Made by a program: the position numbers and the translations under genes
Shown here: piece by piece, positions 1-6,361 of the stretch
How the letters are laid out: every line of letters starts with the position of its first letter
Position numbering within the stretch: the stretch's first letter is position 1
The notes under the pieces: model-generated
Databases searched by the model: none
Seen by the model: only the letters and a program-made list of their open reading frames with translations
What the model was told of the DNA's origin: nothing
DNA from: an uncultured Gammaproteobacteria bacterium
GTDB lineage: Bacteria > Pseudomonadota > Gammaproteobacteria > Pseudomonadales > Azotimanducaceae
Reading direction: 5' to 3'
NCBI GenBank assembly: GCA_913043075.1
Contig: CAJWLI010000076.1
Coordinates: 1 to 6,863, forward strand
DNA: 6,863 bases

Positions 1-476
1 CGCCCTTTCTTGTTATAAAACATGTCAATGATTAGTAAAAGAGCTCCAACAGAGATGGATGCGTCGGCCACATTAAATGCTGGAAAATAAAAGTTCTCAT
101 AAAATAACAAAATGAAATCAACAACATGCCCAAGCAGCACTCTGTCTATAAGATTTCCAACGGCCCCCCCTAAGATTGCGGCTAACGCATAACCAAGTAA
201 AACCTCTGAAGATTTTAATCGCCGTATCCAAAAAAAAATAAAGCAGCTTACCGCAAAAGACACGATCGACAGGAACCATCTTTGCCATCCACCCGCGTCA
301 CTAAGAATACTAAAAGCAGCCCCATCGTTATAAAGCAAAACTAATTTTAAGAAGGGCAGTAAATCAATGCTATCGCAAAAACCGAAACCGCACTGATCTA
401 GAGTTCTAACGATCATTTGTTTCGTAAACTGATCTGATATTGCGATCACAATACTAAGAAGTATAAAAGGTTTCAT
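1..476 (-). CDS. lspA: Lipoprotein signal peptidase (signal peptidase II), 3' end cut by the window
   Basis: Inner-membrane aspartyl protease that cleaves the signal peptide from diacylglyceryl-modified prolipoproteins. I translated it by hand from ATG at 476-474: 158 codons stay open to the window edge without a stop. Visible family motifs are DQFTK (15-19), YNDGAAFS (49-56), GGAVGNLIDR (103-112), VVDF (118-121) and FNVAD (134-138). The catalytic aspartates should be D120 and D138, by alignment with the known LspA pair. Hydrophobic segments near 4-14, 67-84, 93-110 and 139-152 fit the four-helix topology. Homologues have about 160-170 residues, so only a short C-terminal tail is missing. The start lies 3 bp after the ribF stop with only a weak GGAAG upstream, so translation probably depends on the operon. 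In most gammaproteobacteria ileS precedes lspA, and here it does not. The identification is very secure. Confidence 0.96.
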   Translation of the reverse strand, partial: MKPFILLSIVIAISDQFTKQMIVRTLDQCGFGFCDSIDLLPFLKLVLLYNDGAAFSILSDAGGWQRWFLSIVSFAVSCFIFFWIRRLKSSEVLLGYALAAILGGAVGNLIDRVLLGHVVDFILLFYENFYFPAFNVADASISVGALLLIIDMFYNKKG

Positions 477-479
477 TTT

Positions 480-1421
480 TCAGTAAACTTCCACTGACTC
501 GAAAAACGTCTCTGCGTTGCGGACATCCTGATTGATCGCAGATTTTAGGGCCGATAAATCTTCGTATTTTTTCTCGTCTCTGAGCTTCTTAAGAAAAACC
601 ACCTTTACGGACTCACCGTAGATCATCCGGTTAAAATTAAGCAAATGGACCTCAAGGATCGGAGTGAGATTAGCATCATCTACCGTAGGCCGAACACCCA
701 CATTCGCTACCCCAAAGAATAACTCCGCGCCTATGAACACATTGCATGCAAAAACTCCCGAAATCGGCGCTACATATCTATGCAGTTGAATATTCGCAGT
801 GGGGATGCCAATAGTTCGCCCTAGTTGTCTACCATAGATCACCTTGCCGCTTATTGAGAACGGATGTCCCAACAATTTTTCAGCTAACTGAAACTCTCCA
901 ACGGCTAGACTATCTCTTATTCGAGTGCTCGAGACCCTCTCTGCTTGAAAATCTAACGTATACATATTATGAACCGGAAAATTATTTTTTGAGCCCGCTT
1001 CCTTAAGGCTCGAAAAGTCACCCCGCCTATCGTTTCCAAATTTAAAATCGTCCCCAACAAAAAGAGCTCTCACTTTTAATTGATCTACGAGCAGTCTGGT
1101 AAAACGGTTCGAGGACATTTTCCTAACCTCTTCATTAAACTTGAGACAGAGGACCTGAGAAATCCCTTGCTCAGCCAGCAATTCAACCTTCTCCCTAAAT
1201 CGAGTCAGCCTCGCCGGAGCCTTGTAAACATCAAAAAATTCTTTCGGTTGTGGCTCAAAACAAATTAGCATCGATTGCGTTTTTAACCTTTTAGCTTCTT
1301 GATTCACACGTCTAAGTATCATCTGGTGACCAATGTGCACCCCATCAAAGTTTCCGATAGTAACCACCGCACCAGCATGCTTTTCTCGAATATTGTTTAG
1401 GCCTCTTATGATTTTTATCAT
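480..1421 (-). CDS. ribF: Bifunctional riboflavin kinase / FAD synthetase
   Basis: Cytoplasmic enzyme that phosphorylates riboflavin to FMN and then adenylylates FMN to FAD. From ATG at 1421 it is 313 residues, the usual length for the family. The N-terminal nucleotidyltransferase domain shows GNFDGVHIGH (23-32), VGDDFKFG in the middle and the SSTRIR motif. The C-terminal flavokinase domain carries GKVIYGRQLGR followed by the GIPTANI signature. The reading frame stays open 24 codons further upstream to an ATG at 1493, but that extension lies inside murJ and has no family similarity. MIKIIRGL is the normal RibF N terminus and its ATG overlaps the murJ TGA (ATGA, 1418-1421), so I chose it. The gene is in a murJ-ribF-lspA operon and is probably translationally coupled to murJ. 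Nothing looks broken. Confidence 0.97.
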   Translation of the reverse strand: MIKIIRGLNNIREKHAGAVVTIGNFDGVHIGHQMILRRVNQEAKRLKTQSMLICFEPQPKEFFDVYKAPARLTRFREKVELLAEQGISQVLCLKFNEEVRKMSSNRFTRLLVDQLKVRALFVGDDFKFGNDRRGDFSSLKEAGSKNNFPVHNMYTLDFQAERVSSTRIRDSLAVGEFQLAEKLLGHPFSISGKVIYGRQLGRTIGIPTANIQLHRYVAPISGVFACNVFIGAELFFGVANVGVRPTVDDANLTPILEVHLLNFNRMIYGESVKVVFLKKLRDEKKYEDLSALKSAINQDVRNAETFFESVEVY

Positions 1422-2980
1422 CGGAGTAAGCTTTTCAAATTCAAGCCGGACAAAGCTAAAACCAGGAAATAGCTGAATGCTCCCAGCAAACATATGCTTA
1501 ACATTCTAATCACGCGCGCAACCGAATCAATTTGAAGCCACCAGTCTATCGAAGGATTAAAATAATATATCAAAGAAGTCATGATGAATGTGGCTAAGAT
1601 TAGTCGAGAGAGAAAAAGAACATTATCTTTGTTATAAAAATTAATTAGGCCCAACCTACTCAGACCGACATAAAGTAGCGCTGCGTTTAAAAAAGCAGAA
1701 ATGGTTGTGGCAATGGCCAGCCCAACGTGCTTAAAGTGCCAGATTAAAACCAGGTTGAGCCCCATATTAGCAACCATCGCGATGATTCCGAAACGGACGG
1801 GAGAGATCATATCCTGACGCGAAAAATATCCAGGAGCTAGAACCTTGACCAGCATGTGTCCTGCAAGACCAGCGCCGTAGGCAGCCAAACTAGCTCCTGC
1901 CTTAAAAACATCTCGCGATTCCATGACACCGTGAAAGAAAAGTGTTGCTATCAATTCATCGGACAAGAGAACCAATGCTGCAGTAGCTGGAAGACCAAAT
2001 AGTAGAACAGACTTGATCGCCCAGTCTAAGGTATGAGAAAAATCTTCTGTCGAATCTTTTAAGTGATCACTTGATAGCCTTGGCAAAATTACAGTCGCTA
2101 TGGCAATGCCAAACAGCGCGAGTGGAAGCTCTAGAAGACGGTCAGAATAGTAAAGCCAGGAAAGGCTCCCTGTTTCAAGGAATGATGCCAAAACGGTATC
2201 GAGCAGTATGTTGATTTGGCTGACTGACGCACCAAATACAGCGGGCAGCATCAAAAATCCTACCTTTTTGACTCCGGGATCACGGAATCCTATCTCTGGC
2301 CTCGGAAGAAGCTTCAGTTGGTTTAAAGACGGCATCTGCCAGGTTAGTTGAACAACGCCTGCAATCAAAACCCCCCAAGCAAGCGCAAAAATTGGTTCAT
2401 CGAAACGCTCTCGCAAAAAAACCGCACTAGAAATCAAACAGAGATTAAGAAGCGCGGGACTAAACGCCGGCGCGGCAAACTTACCATATGCGTTCAATAC
2501 GCCCGCTGATAGTGCAGTCATTGAAATTAGGAATAGATAAGGAAAGGTTATCTGCAGAAGGTCAGAAGAAAGCTTCAACTTCTCAGAGGCATCGGCGTAA
2601 AGATAACCGGGCGCGAAGAGACTCACGATTGCTTCTGAAAGCACCACGCCAAGGAGCGTAAACAACAAAAGAATCAAGCCCAAAGAACCCATGGTCCGAT
2701 TAACTAAGCTTTTCACTTTTTGATGAGGATGGATTTCTTTGTATTCTGTTAAGACAGGAACAAAGGCCTGCGAGAAGGCGCCCTCCGCGAATAGTCTACG
2801 GAACAAGTTCGGAATTCGGAAAGACAAAATGAACGCGTCAGTAGCAACACCCGAACCAAAAAAATTTGCTATACATATATCTCTGGCCATACCAAGGACC
2901 CGAGAAATCATTGTGAGCCCAGACACCACAAGACCCGATCGGTAAAGTTTAGGAGCAGGCTCTGTTTTTTCGTTTTTCAT
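1418..2980 (-). CDS. murJ: Lipid II flippase MurJ (MviN family)
   Basis: Polytopic inner-membrane protein of the MOP superfamily that moves the peptidoglycan precursor lipid II across the membrane. At 520 residues it is close to the E. coli protein (about 511) and is hydrophobic throughout, as expected for 14 transmembrane helices. The conserved N-terminal block is present: SRVLGMARD (26-34), ATDAF (46-50) and LFRRLFAEGAFSQAFVP (59-75). Charged residues known to matter in E. coli MurJ appear conserved: R27, R33, D48, R61 and R281 (in YYSDRL) align with R18, R24, D39, R52 and R270. A later VKVLAPGYFSRQD block is also typical. The start is ATG with only a weak ribosome site. It is the first gene of the operon, diverges from rpsT, and its TGA overlaps the ribF ATG. 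I saw no clear promoter. Confidence 0.97.
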   Translation of the reverse strand: MKNEKTEPAPKLYRSGLVVSGLTMISRVLGMARDICIANFFGSGVATDAFILSFRIPNLFRRLFAEGAFSQAFVPVLTEYKEIHPHQKVKSLVNRTMGSLGLILLLFTLLGVVLSEAIVSLFAPGYLYADASEKLKLSSDLLQITFPYLFLISMTALSAGVLNAYGKFAAPAFSPALLNLCLISSAVFLRERFDEPIFALAWGVLIAGVVQLTWQMPSLNQLKLLPRPEIGFRDPGVKKVGFLMLPAVFGASVSQINILLDTVLASFLETGSLSWLYYSDRLLELPLALFGIAIATVILPRLSSDHLKDSTEDFSHTLDWAIKSVLLFGLPATAALVLLSDELIATLFFHGVMESRDVFKAGASLAAYGAGLAGHMLVKVLAPGYFSRQDMISPVRFGIIAMVANMGLNLVLIWHFKHVGLAIATTISAFLNAALLYVGLSRLGLINFYNKDNVLFLSRLILATFIMTSLIYYFNPSIDWWLQIDSVARVIRMLSICLLGAFSYFLVLALSGLNLKSLLR

Positions 2981-3016
2981 AGGCTTGCCAATTCGTTGCC
3001 GAATATCATCTCACAC

Positions 3017-3049
3017 TCGAGGTCAAAATTGTTTGACAAAAGTCCTCGA
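3017..3049. repeat. Inverted repeats in the murJ/rpsT divergent spacer
   Basis: Two inverted repeats lie in the 113-bp spacer. The outer arms are TCGAGG (3017-3022) and CCTCGA (3044-3049). The inner arms are GTCAAA (3022-3027) and TTTGAC (3032-3037) with a 4-base centre. The inner repeat supplies the plus-strand -35 hexamer of rpsT (TTGACA, 3033-3038) and a mirror-image TTGACC on the minus strand (3026-3021). The repeats are seen directly. A role as an operator, or as paired -35 boxes for murJ and rpsT, is inference: a good minus-strand -10 at 16-18 bp from TTGACC is not visible. Confidence 0.4.
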
Positions 3050-3061
3050 AATCGTCATAGT
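3033..3061 (+). promoter_or_regulatory. Predicted sigma70 promoter of rpsT with GC-rich discriminator
   Basis: A perfect -35 TTGACA (3033-3038) is followed, after 17 bp, by CATAGT (3056-3061), which matches four of six -10 positions. The next bases, 3063-3069, are CGCGGCC, a GC-rich discriminator of the kind known from rRNA and ribosomal-protein promoters under stringent (ppGpp) control. Transcription would begin near 3067-3069, giving a leader of about 25 nt before the TTG start. The hexamers and spacing are seen. Stringent control is inferred. Confidence 0.7.
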
Positions 3062-3093
3062 TCGCGGCCTATTCGGTCTTAGAAGTTGAAGTT

Positions 3094-3360
3094 TTGGCAA
3101 ATTCGTCGCAAGCAAAGAAAAGAGCAAGGCAAAACGACGTTCGCAGGAGACACAATGCGAGCCAAAGGACCGCGTTTCGGACCGTGATCAAGAAAACTTT
3201 AGCTGCCCTGGAAACAGGAAAATATGATGAAGCGTCCGCCGCATACAAGTCCGCCGTACCCGTTATCGATCGAGCCGTCAGCCACGGGCTAATTCAGAAA
3301 AATAAGGCCGCTCGACACAAGAGCAGGCTGAACGCGAAAGTAAGGGCACTTCAAAGCTAG
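3094..3360 (+). CDS. rpsT: Small-subunit ribosomal protein bS20, TTG start
   Basis: Primary 16S rRNA-binding protein of the 30S subunit. The 88-residue product has the lysine/arginine-rich N terminus ANSSQAKKRARQND and the C-terminal KNKAARHKSRLNAKV block typical of bS20, close to the 87 residues of E. coli. The start codon is TTG (3094-3096), because no ATG or GTG fits the conserved ANSSQAKKRA start. E. coli rpsT also uses UUG and is autoregulated at translation, so a similar weak-start control is plausible here. The Shine-Dalgarno match is poor (AGAAG, 3081-3085). It is a single-gene transcript with its own promoter, diverging from murJ. Its TAG is only 2 bp from the proB stop on the other strand, so its mRNA must end inside proB antisense sequence. 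Confidence 0.97.
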   Translation: MANSSQAKKRARQNDVRRRHNASQRTAFRTVIKKTLAALETGKYDEASAAYKSAVPVIDRAVSHGLIQKNKAARHKSRLNAKVRALQS

Positions 3361-3362
3361 GG

Positions 3363-4481
3363 CTATTCTAGTAATACAAAGTTATCCCTGTGTATCAATT
3401 CTTCTTCAGATAAAAACCCTAATTGGTTTTCGATTTCAGATGTTGGCTTACCATAAATTTTTGAGACTTGGCTACTGCTGTAGTTTATCAAACCTCTTCC
3501 AATTTCCTTGCCCGTCTCATTACAACAAGTCACTGCGTCGCCTCTTTTGAATTCCCCAATGCTTTCCTTGACCCCAACCGGTAATAAGGAACTGCCCTTA
3601 AACGTTAACTGCTCGCAGGCACCTTTATCGAGGATCAGGGTTCCAGCGGGTCTTAGAGATGCTAGCCATTGCTTTCTTGCTATGACCGCCCCCTTTTCAG
3701 ACCGAAATAGCGTGCCTGGCATTTTACCGGCTTCGATGTCTATCAAGATATCTTCTGAACGTCCCGATGCAATTATAGTGGACGCCCCGCTTCTGCCTGC
3801 AATTCGCGCAGCGTGAACTTTCGACAACATACCGCCTCTCCCAACGCCAGCGACGGCACTCTTACCCGCTATCTTGAGCAAGGCAGAATCCGATGTGCTT
3901 GCTTCTTTAATAAGTTCAGCGGCAGGGTTAACCGACGGATCTTCACTCAAAAGCCCGGGCTGGTCGGTCAAAATAACCAAACTGTCGGCATTAATCAGAT
4001 TCGTCACAAGCGCAGCAAGCGAGTCGTTATCGCTGAATTGAATTTCATCAGTAACGACTGTATCGTTTTCATTGACAATTGGGATCGTATTCATATCCAT
4101 GAGTTTTGTTAGTGTGTTACGAGCATTTAAATAACGTTTTCGCGAAAGCAAGTCATCATTGGTCAACAGCACCTGGGCAGTAAGAATGTCAAAACGTTGA
4201 AATGCGGTTTCATAGGCTTGGATCAATCCCATCTGTCCTACTGCCGCCGCGGCTTGCAATTCATGAAGTGAGCTCGGCCGCCCCGCGATCCCAAGCCTCT
4301 TCGCGCCCACTGCAACCGCGCCCGAGGAAACTAACACGACCCTTTTACCTAATTTTCTAAGTCGAGCGATTTGCGTTACCAAAGCATCAATTAGAGCTCT
4401 ATCGATCCCTGCACCCTCACTTGAGAGCAAAGAGCTGCCTACCTTCACAACCCATGTTTCGCCGGATTCATACGTATTCAC
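3363..4481 (-). CDS. proB: Glutamate 5-kinase, GTG start
   Basis: Phosphorylates glutamate to gamma-glutamyl phosphate, the first and feedback-controlled step of proline synthesis, in the cytoplasm. It has 372 residues. The amino-acid kinase domain occupies roughly 9-255, with VKVGSSLL (12-19), VSSGAVAVG (51-59), IVNENDTV (135-142), SDNDSLAALV (150-159) and GRGGMLSK (213-220). Catalytic and binding residues correspond to K13, S53, D140, N152, D153 and K220. D110 aligns with E. coli D107, a site tied to proline inhibition. A PUA domain follows at about 275-360, so this is the long two-domain form. The start is GTG at 4481, overlapping the obgE TGA as GTGA, with GGTGAG 9 bases upstream. The neighbour proA is not in the window; the obgE-proB order is as in Pseudomonas. 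It is the last gene of its operon and meets rpsT tail to tail. Confidence 0.97.
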   Translation of the reverse strand: MNTYESGETWVVKVGSSLLSSEGAGIDRALIDALVTQIARLRKLGKRVVLVSSGAVAVGAKRLGIAGRPSSLHELQAAAAVGQMGLIQAYETAFQRFDILTAQVLLTNDDLLSRKRYLNARNTLTKLMDMNTIPIVNENDTVVTDEIQFSDNDSLAALVTNLINADSLVILTDQPGLLSEDPSVNPAAELIKEASTSDSALLKIAGKSAVAGVGRGGMLSKVHAARIAGRSGASTIIASGRSEDILIDIEAGKMPGTLFRSEKGAVIARKQWLASLRPAGTLILDKGACEQLTFKGSSLLPVGVKESIGEFKRGDAVTCCNETGKEIGRGLINYSSSQVSKIYGKPTSEIENQLGFLSEEELIHRDNFVLLE

Positions 4482-5611
4482 GGTTCGTATCTCACCACGG
4501 GCAATTCATCCTCATTAGATTTATTTTTTCTTGCATCTTTTATTTCCTGCCGACGCTTGCTCGAGAACTCATGGACCTCTTGAAGAATCTGGCTGCTAGA
4601 AGGATTTTCTCTCGACTCCTGAAGTTGCTCCTCGATCTGGTAAATTAGTTCATTAACCCCGAGTCCAGTTACAGTCGACACGAGGTTATAATCGTTTACA
4701 CCAAGACGACGAGCCAAACCCTCTGCTTCCTCCAAGGCCTGGGGTCCCAGCAAATCCGCTTTCGTGAAGACTATCCTTCTTTTTTTATTTGCTATTCCCT
4801 CACTGTATCTTTTTAATTCACGCTCTATTATGTGGAAGTTTTCTACTGGGTCAGATTCATCGAATGGCGCAAGATCAACCAAGTGCAATAAAAGCCTGGT
4901 TCTCGAAAGGTGTTTGAGAAATTGGACGCCCAGGCCTGCCCCATCAGCCGCGCCGCCGATCAGCCCAGGAATATCTGCCATAACAAAGCTTTTCTCGTCA
5001 TCGAGTCTCACTACACCGAGATTAGGCACAAGTGTTGTAAAGGGATAATCCGCTATCTTGGGCCGAGCGGCCGAGACTTTGCTAATGAGCGTAGACTTTC
5101 CAGCATTGGGGATTCCTAGCAATCCAACATCAGCAATCAGCTTAAGCTCTAACCTTAATTTACGTGATTCCCCAGGCTCTCCCTTCGTTGTTTGGCGAGG
5201 CGCTCTGTTCGTGCTGCTCTTAAATCGAGTGTTCCCTAGACCTTTTTTCCCAGCGAGGGCGACTAGAAGAGTCTCGCCCTGATCATTGATATCTCCTAAA
5301 AAAATATCAGTGGTCTCGTCAAACACACTTGTCCCGCAGGGAACGCGAATATACATGTCTTCGCCTTTGGCACCGCTTCTGTCTTTGCCTGAACCAGGTT
5401 GGCCTTTTTCTGCTCGGTAGTTCGGTTGAAATCTAAAATCGACCAAGGTATTCAAGGATTCGTGGCCTATCAGATAAACCGACCCACCATCGCCGCCATC
5501 ACCACCATCTGGGCCACCTTTTTCTATATATTTCTCACGACGGAATGACAGGCAACCGTCACCACCTTTGCCCGCCTCAACGCTTACACTCGCTTCATCT
5601 ACAAATTTCAT
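4478..5611 (-). CDS. obgE: Obg-family ribosome-associated GTPase
   Basis: Essential GTPase acting in late 50S assembly and growth/stress signalling. It has 377 residues. The glycine-rich Obg fold covers about 1-158, including GGPDGGDGGDGGS (32-44). The G domain follows: G1 GIPNAGKS (166-173), switch I TT (192-193), G3 DIPG (213-216), G4 TKAD (283-286) and G5 near ST (312-313). The C-terminal tail is charged and short. Two departures stand out. G4 begins with Thr instead of the common Asn, which is tolerated in several GTPases. The usual PGLIEGA after G3 reads PGLIGGA, with Gly219 for Glu. The ATG at 5611 gives the standard MKFVDEA N terminus but has no convincing ribosome site. An intrinsic terminator ends 9 bases upstream, so expression probably depends on readthrough from rplU-rpmA. 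It overlaps proB by 4 bp. Confidence 0.97.
   Translation of the reverse strand: MKFVDEASVSVEAGKGGDGCLSFRREKYIEKGGPDGGDGGDGGSVYLIGHESLNTLVDFRFQPNYRAEKGQPGSGKDRSGAKGEDMYIRVPCGTSVFDETTDIFLGDINDQGETLLVALAGKKGLGNTRFKSSTNRAPRQTTKGEPGESRKLRLELKLIADVGLLGIPNAGKSTLISKVSAARPKIADYPFTTLVPNLGVVRLDDEKSFVMADIPGLIGGAADGAGLGVQFLKHLSRTRLLLHLVDLAPFDESDPVENFHIIERELKRYSEGIANKKRRIVFTKADLLGPQALEEAEGLARRLGVNDYNLVSTVTGLGVNELIYQIEEQLQESRENPSSSQILQEVHEFSSKRRQEIKDARKNKSNEDELPVVRYEP
4491..4496 (-). promoter_or_regulatory. Ribosome binding site of proB
   Basis: GGTGAG on the minus strand, inside the end of obgE, lies 9 bases before the GTG at 4481. It supports this non-ATG start and coupled translation with obgE through the GTGA overlap. 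Confidence 0.6.
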
Positions 5612-5620
5612 AATTCACGC

Positions 5621-5652
5621 AAAAAAAAGCCCTGCATCTGGCAGGGCTTTTT
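5621..5652 (-). terminator. Intrinsic terminator between rpmA and obgE
   Basis: GCCCTGC (5629-5635) and GCAGGGC (5641-5647) pair perfectly around a 5-base loop. Flanking A and T runs extend the stem to 12 bp (5624-5635 with 5641-5652). Read on the minus strand, the stem is followed by eight T residues (5628-5621), a textbook rho-independent terminator. The A-rich other side makes it potentially bidirectional. It should end most rplU-rpmA transcripts and leave obgE-proB to readthrough, consistent with ribosomal proteins being needed in greater amounts. Only 9 bases separate the T tract from the obgE ATG. Confidence 0.9.
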
Positions 5653-5666
5653 GTTTAATTTTCCTC

Positions 5667-5927
5667 TTAGGAAGCTGCCAGGACGTTCACGTATTTTCGT
5701 TGCTTAGGCCCCTTCACCCTGAATTCTATCACGCCGTCTGCTTTCGCGAACAGGGTGTGGTCTTTCCCACAACCAACGTTCGTTCCAGGATGAAATTTGG
5801 TTCCCCTTTGCCTAACGATGATGTTGCCTGCCGCTACCTGCTGGCCGCCATACATCTTGACCCCTAGGCGTTTGGATTCAGAATCTCGTCCATTCCTGGT
5901 ACTGCCACCCGCTTTCTTGTGAGCCAT
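5667..5927 (-). CDS. rpmA: Large-subunit ribosomal protein bL27
   Basis: 50S protein whose N terminus reaches towards the peptidyl-transferase centre. The 86-residue product is standard length and shows the signature MAHKKAGGSTRNGRDS (1-16), GVKMYGGQ and the basic GTKFHPG segment. There is no N-terminal extension of the kind cleaved off in Firmicutes. Its ATG abuts the rplU stop directly (TAAATG) and a strong GGGAGG lies upstream within rplU. It ends 55 bp before obgE, and that spacer holds the terminator. It is co-transcribed with rplU. Confidence 0.98.
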   Translation of the reverse strand: MAHKKAGGSTRNGRDSESKRLGVKMYGGQQVAAGNIIVRQRGTKFHPGTNVGCGKDHTLFAKADGVIEFRVKGPKQRKYVNVLAAS

Positions 5928-6245
5928 TTACTTGCCTCCCGCAATATCTAGAATTTTAATCTCAGTGTAGTACTGCCGATGCCCTGCCTGACGACGGTAG
6001 TGCTTACGACGCCGCATCTTAATTATTGTCACTTTGTCACCGCGACCGTGGCCAACCACCTCTGCAGATACTTTTCCGCCCTCTACATATGGCAATCCTA
6101 TCTGAACATCTTTCTCATCACCAACCATCATGACTTCATCGAAATCGATCTTCTCGCCTTCGGGAAGATTAAGCTTCTCTACCCTGAGGACTTCTCCTGG
6201 TTCTACTCTGTGCTGTTTGCCACCGCTCTTAATAACCGCGTACAT
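5928..6245 (-). CDS. rplU: Large-subunit ribosomal protein bL21
   Basis: 23S rRNA-binding protein of the 50S subunit. From ATG at 6245 it has 105 residues, close to the 103 of E. coli, beginning MYAVIKSGGKQHRV. The basic MRRRKHYRRQAGHRQ segment near the C terminus is the rRNA-binding signature. The frame is open 13 codons further to an ATG at 6284, but that extension (MEINRRESRR) is not part of the family. An AGAG ribosome site sits 8 bases before the chosen ATG. It is the first gene of the operon, with its own promoter about 70 bp upstream, and diverges from ispB. Confidence 0.97.
   Translation of the reverse strand: MYAVIKSGGKQHRVEPGEVLRVEKLNLPEGEKIDFDEVMMVGDEKDVQIGLPYVEGGKVSAEVVGHGRGDKVTIIKMRRRKHYRRQAGHRQYYTEIKILDIAGGK
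5935..5940 (-). promoter_or_regulatory. Ribosome binding site of rpmA
   Basis: GGGAGG on the minus strand, 7 bases before the rpmA ATG and inside the last codons of rplU. It is the strongest Shine-Dalgarno match in the window and fits high, independent initiation of L27. Confidence 0.75.
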
Positions 6246-6310
6246 GATAAATACTCTTCTTGATTCTCGCCGGTTTATCTCCAACGGGAACTCTTTGATT
6301 TGGGGGAGAG

Positions 6311-6339
6311 ATTCTATTCCAAGATACTCGCAGTAGCAA
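6311..6339 (-). promoter_or_regulatory. Predicted sigma70 promoter of the rplU operon
   Basis: On the minus strand, TTGCTA (6339-6334, four of six) and TAGAAT (6316-6311, five of six) are separated by exactly 17 bp. A start near 6304 would give a leader of about 59 nt before rplU. The downstream sequence is C-rich (CTCTCCCCC). It is the best minus-strand match in the 178-bp spacer. Transcription was not tested. Confidence 0.65.
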
Positions 6340-6361
6340 GCGGCTTTAGCCCTGTTCTAAC

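Noticed and set aside
228..239. Possible frameshift in lspA at the run of nine A residues (nine T on the coding strand)
   Set aside because: Translation through this run and through the seven-G run near 164-170 keeps all LspA motifs in one frame, so the gene is intact as far as visible.
1422..1493. A 24-codon N-terminal extension of ribF from ATG at 1493
   Set aside because: It lies wholly within the murJ coding end, has no RibF similarity, and the ATG at 1421 gives the standard length and N terminus.
2981..3020. A murJ promoter on the minus strand using TTGACC or TTGTCA as -35
   Set aside because: No acceptable -10 hexamer occurs at 16-18 bp; the best candidates (TATTCG at 15 bp, GATATT at 13 bp) are poor.
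3413..3430. AAAACC/GGTTTT hairpin as an rpsT terminator
   Set aside because: The stem is six base pairs with only two G-C pairs and the T run is just four bases, part of the stem itself. It is within proB coding sequence and too weak to call.
3508..4112. Plus-strand open frames opposite proB
   Set aside because: They lie antisense to conserved ProB motifs and show no family features.
6246..6284. A 13-codon N-terminal extension of rplU from ATG at 6284
   Set aside because: L21 proteins begin MYAVIK; the extension is leader sequence and would place the start before the AGAG ribosome site.
5979..6336. Long plus-strand open frames opposite rplU
   Set aside because: They are antisense shadows of a conserved ribosomal protein gene, with no recognizable domain or ribosome site.
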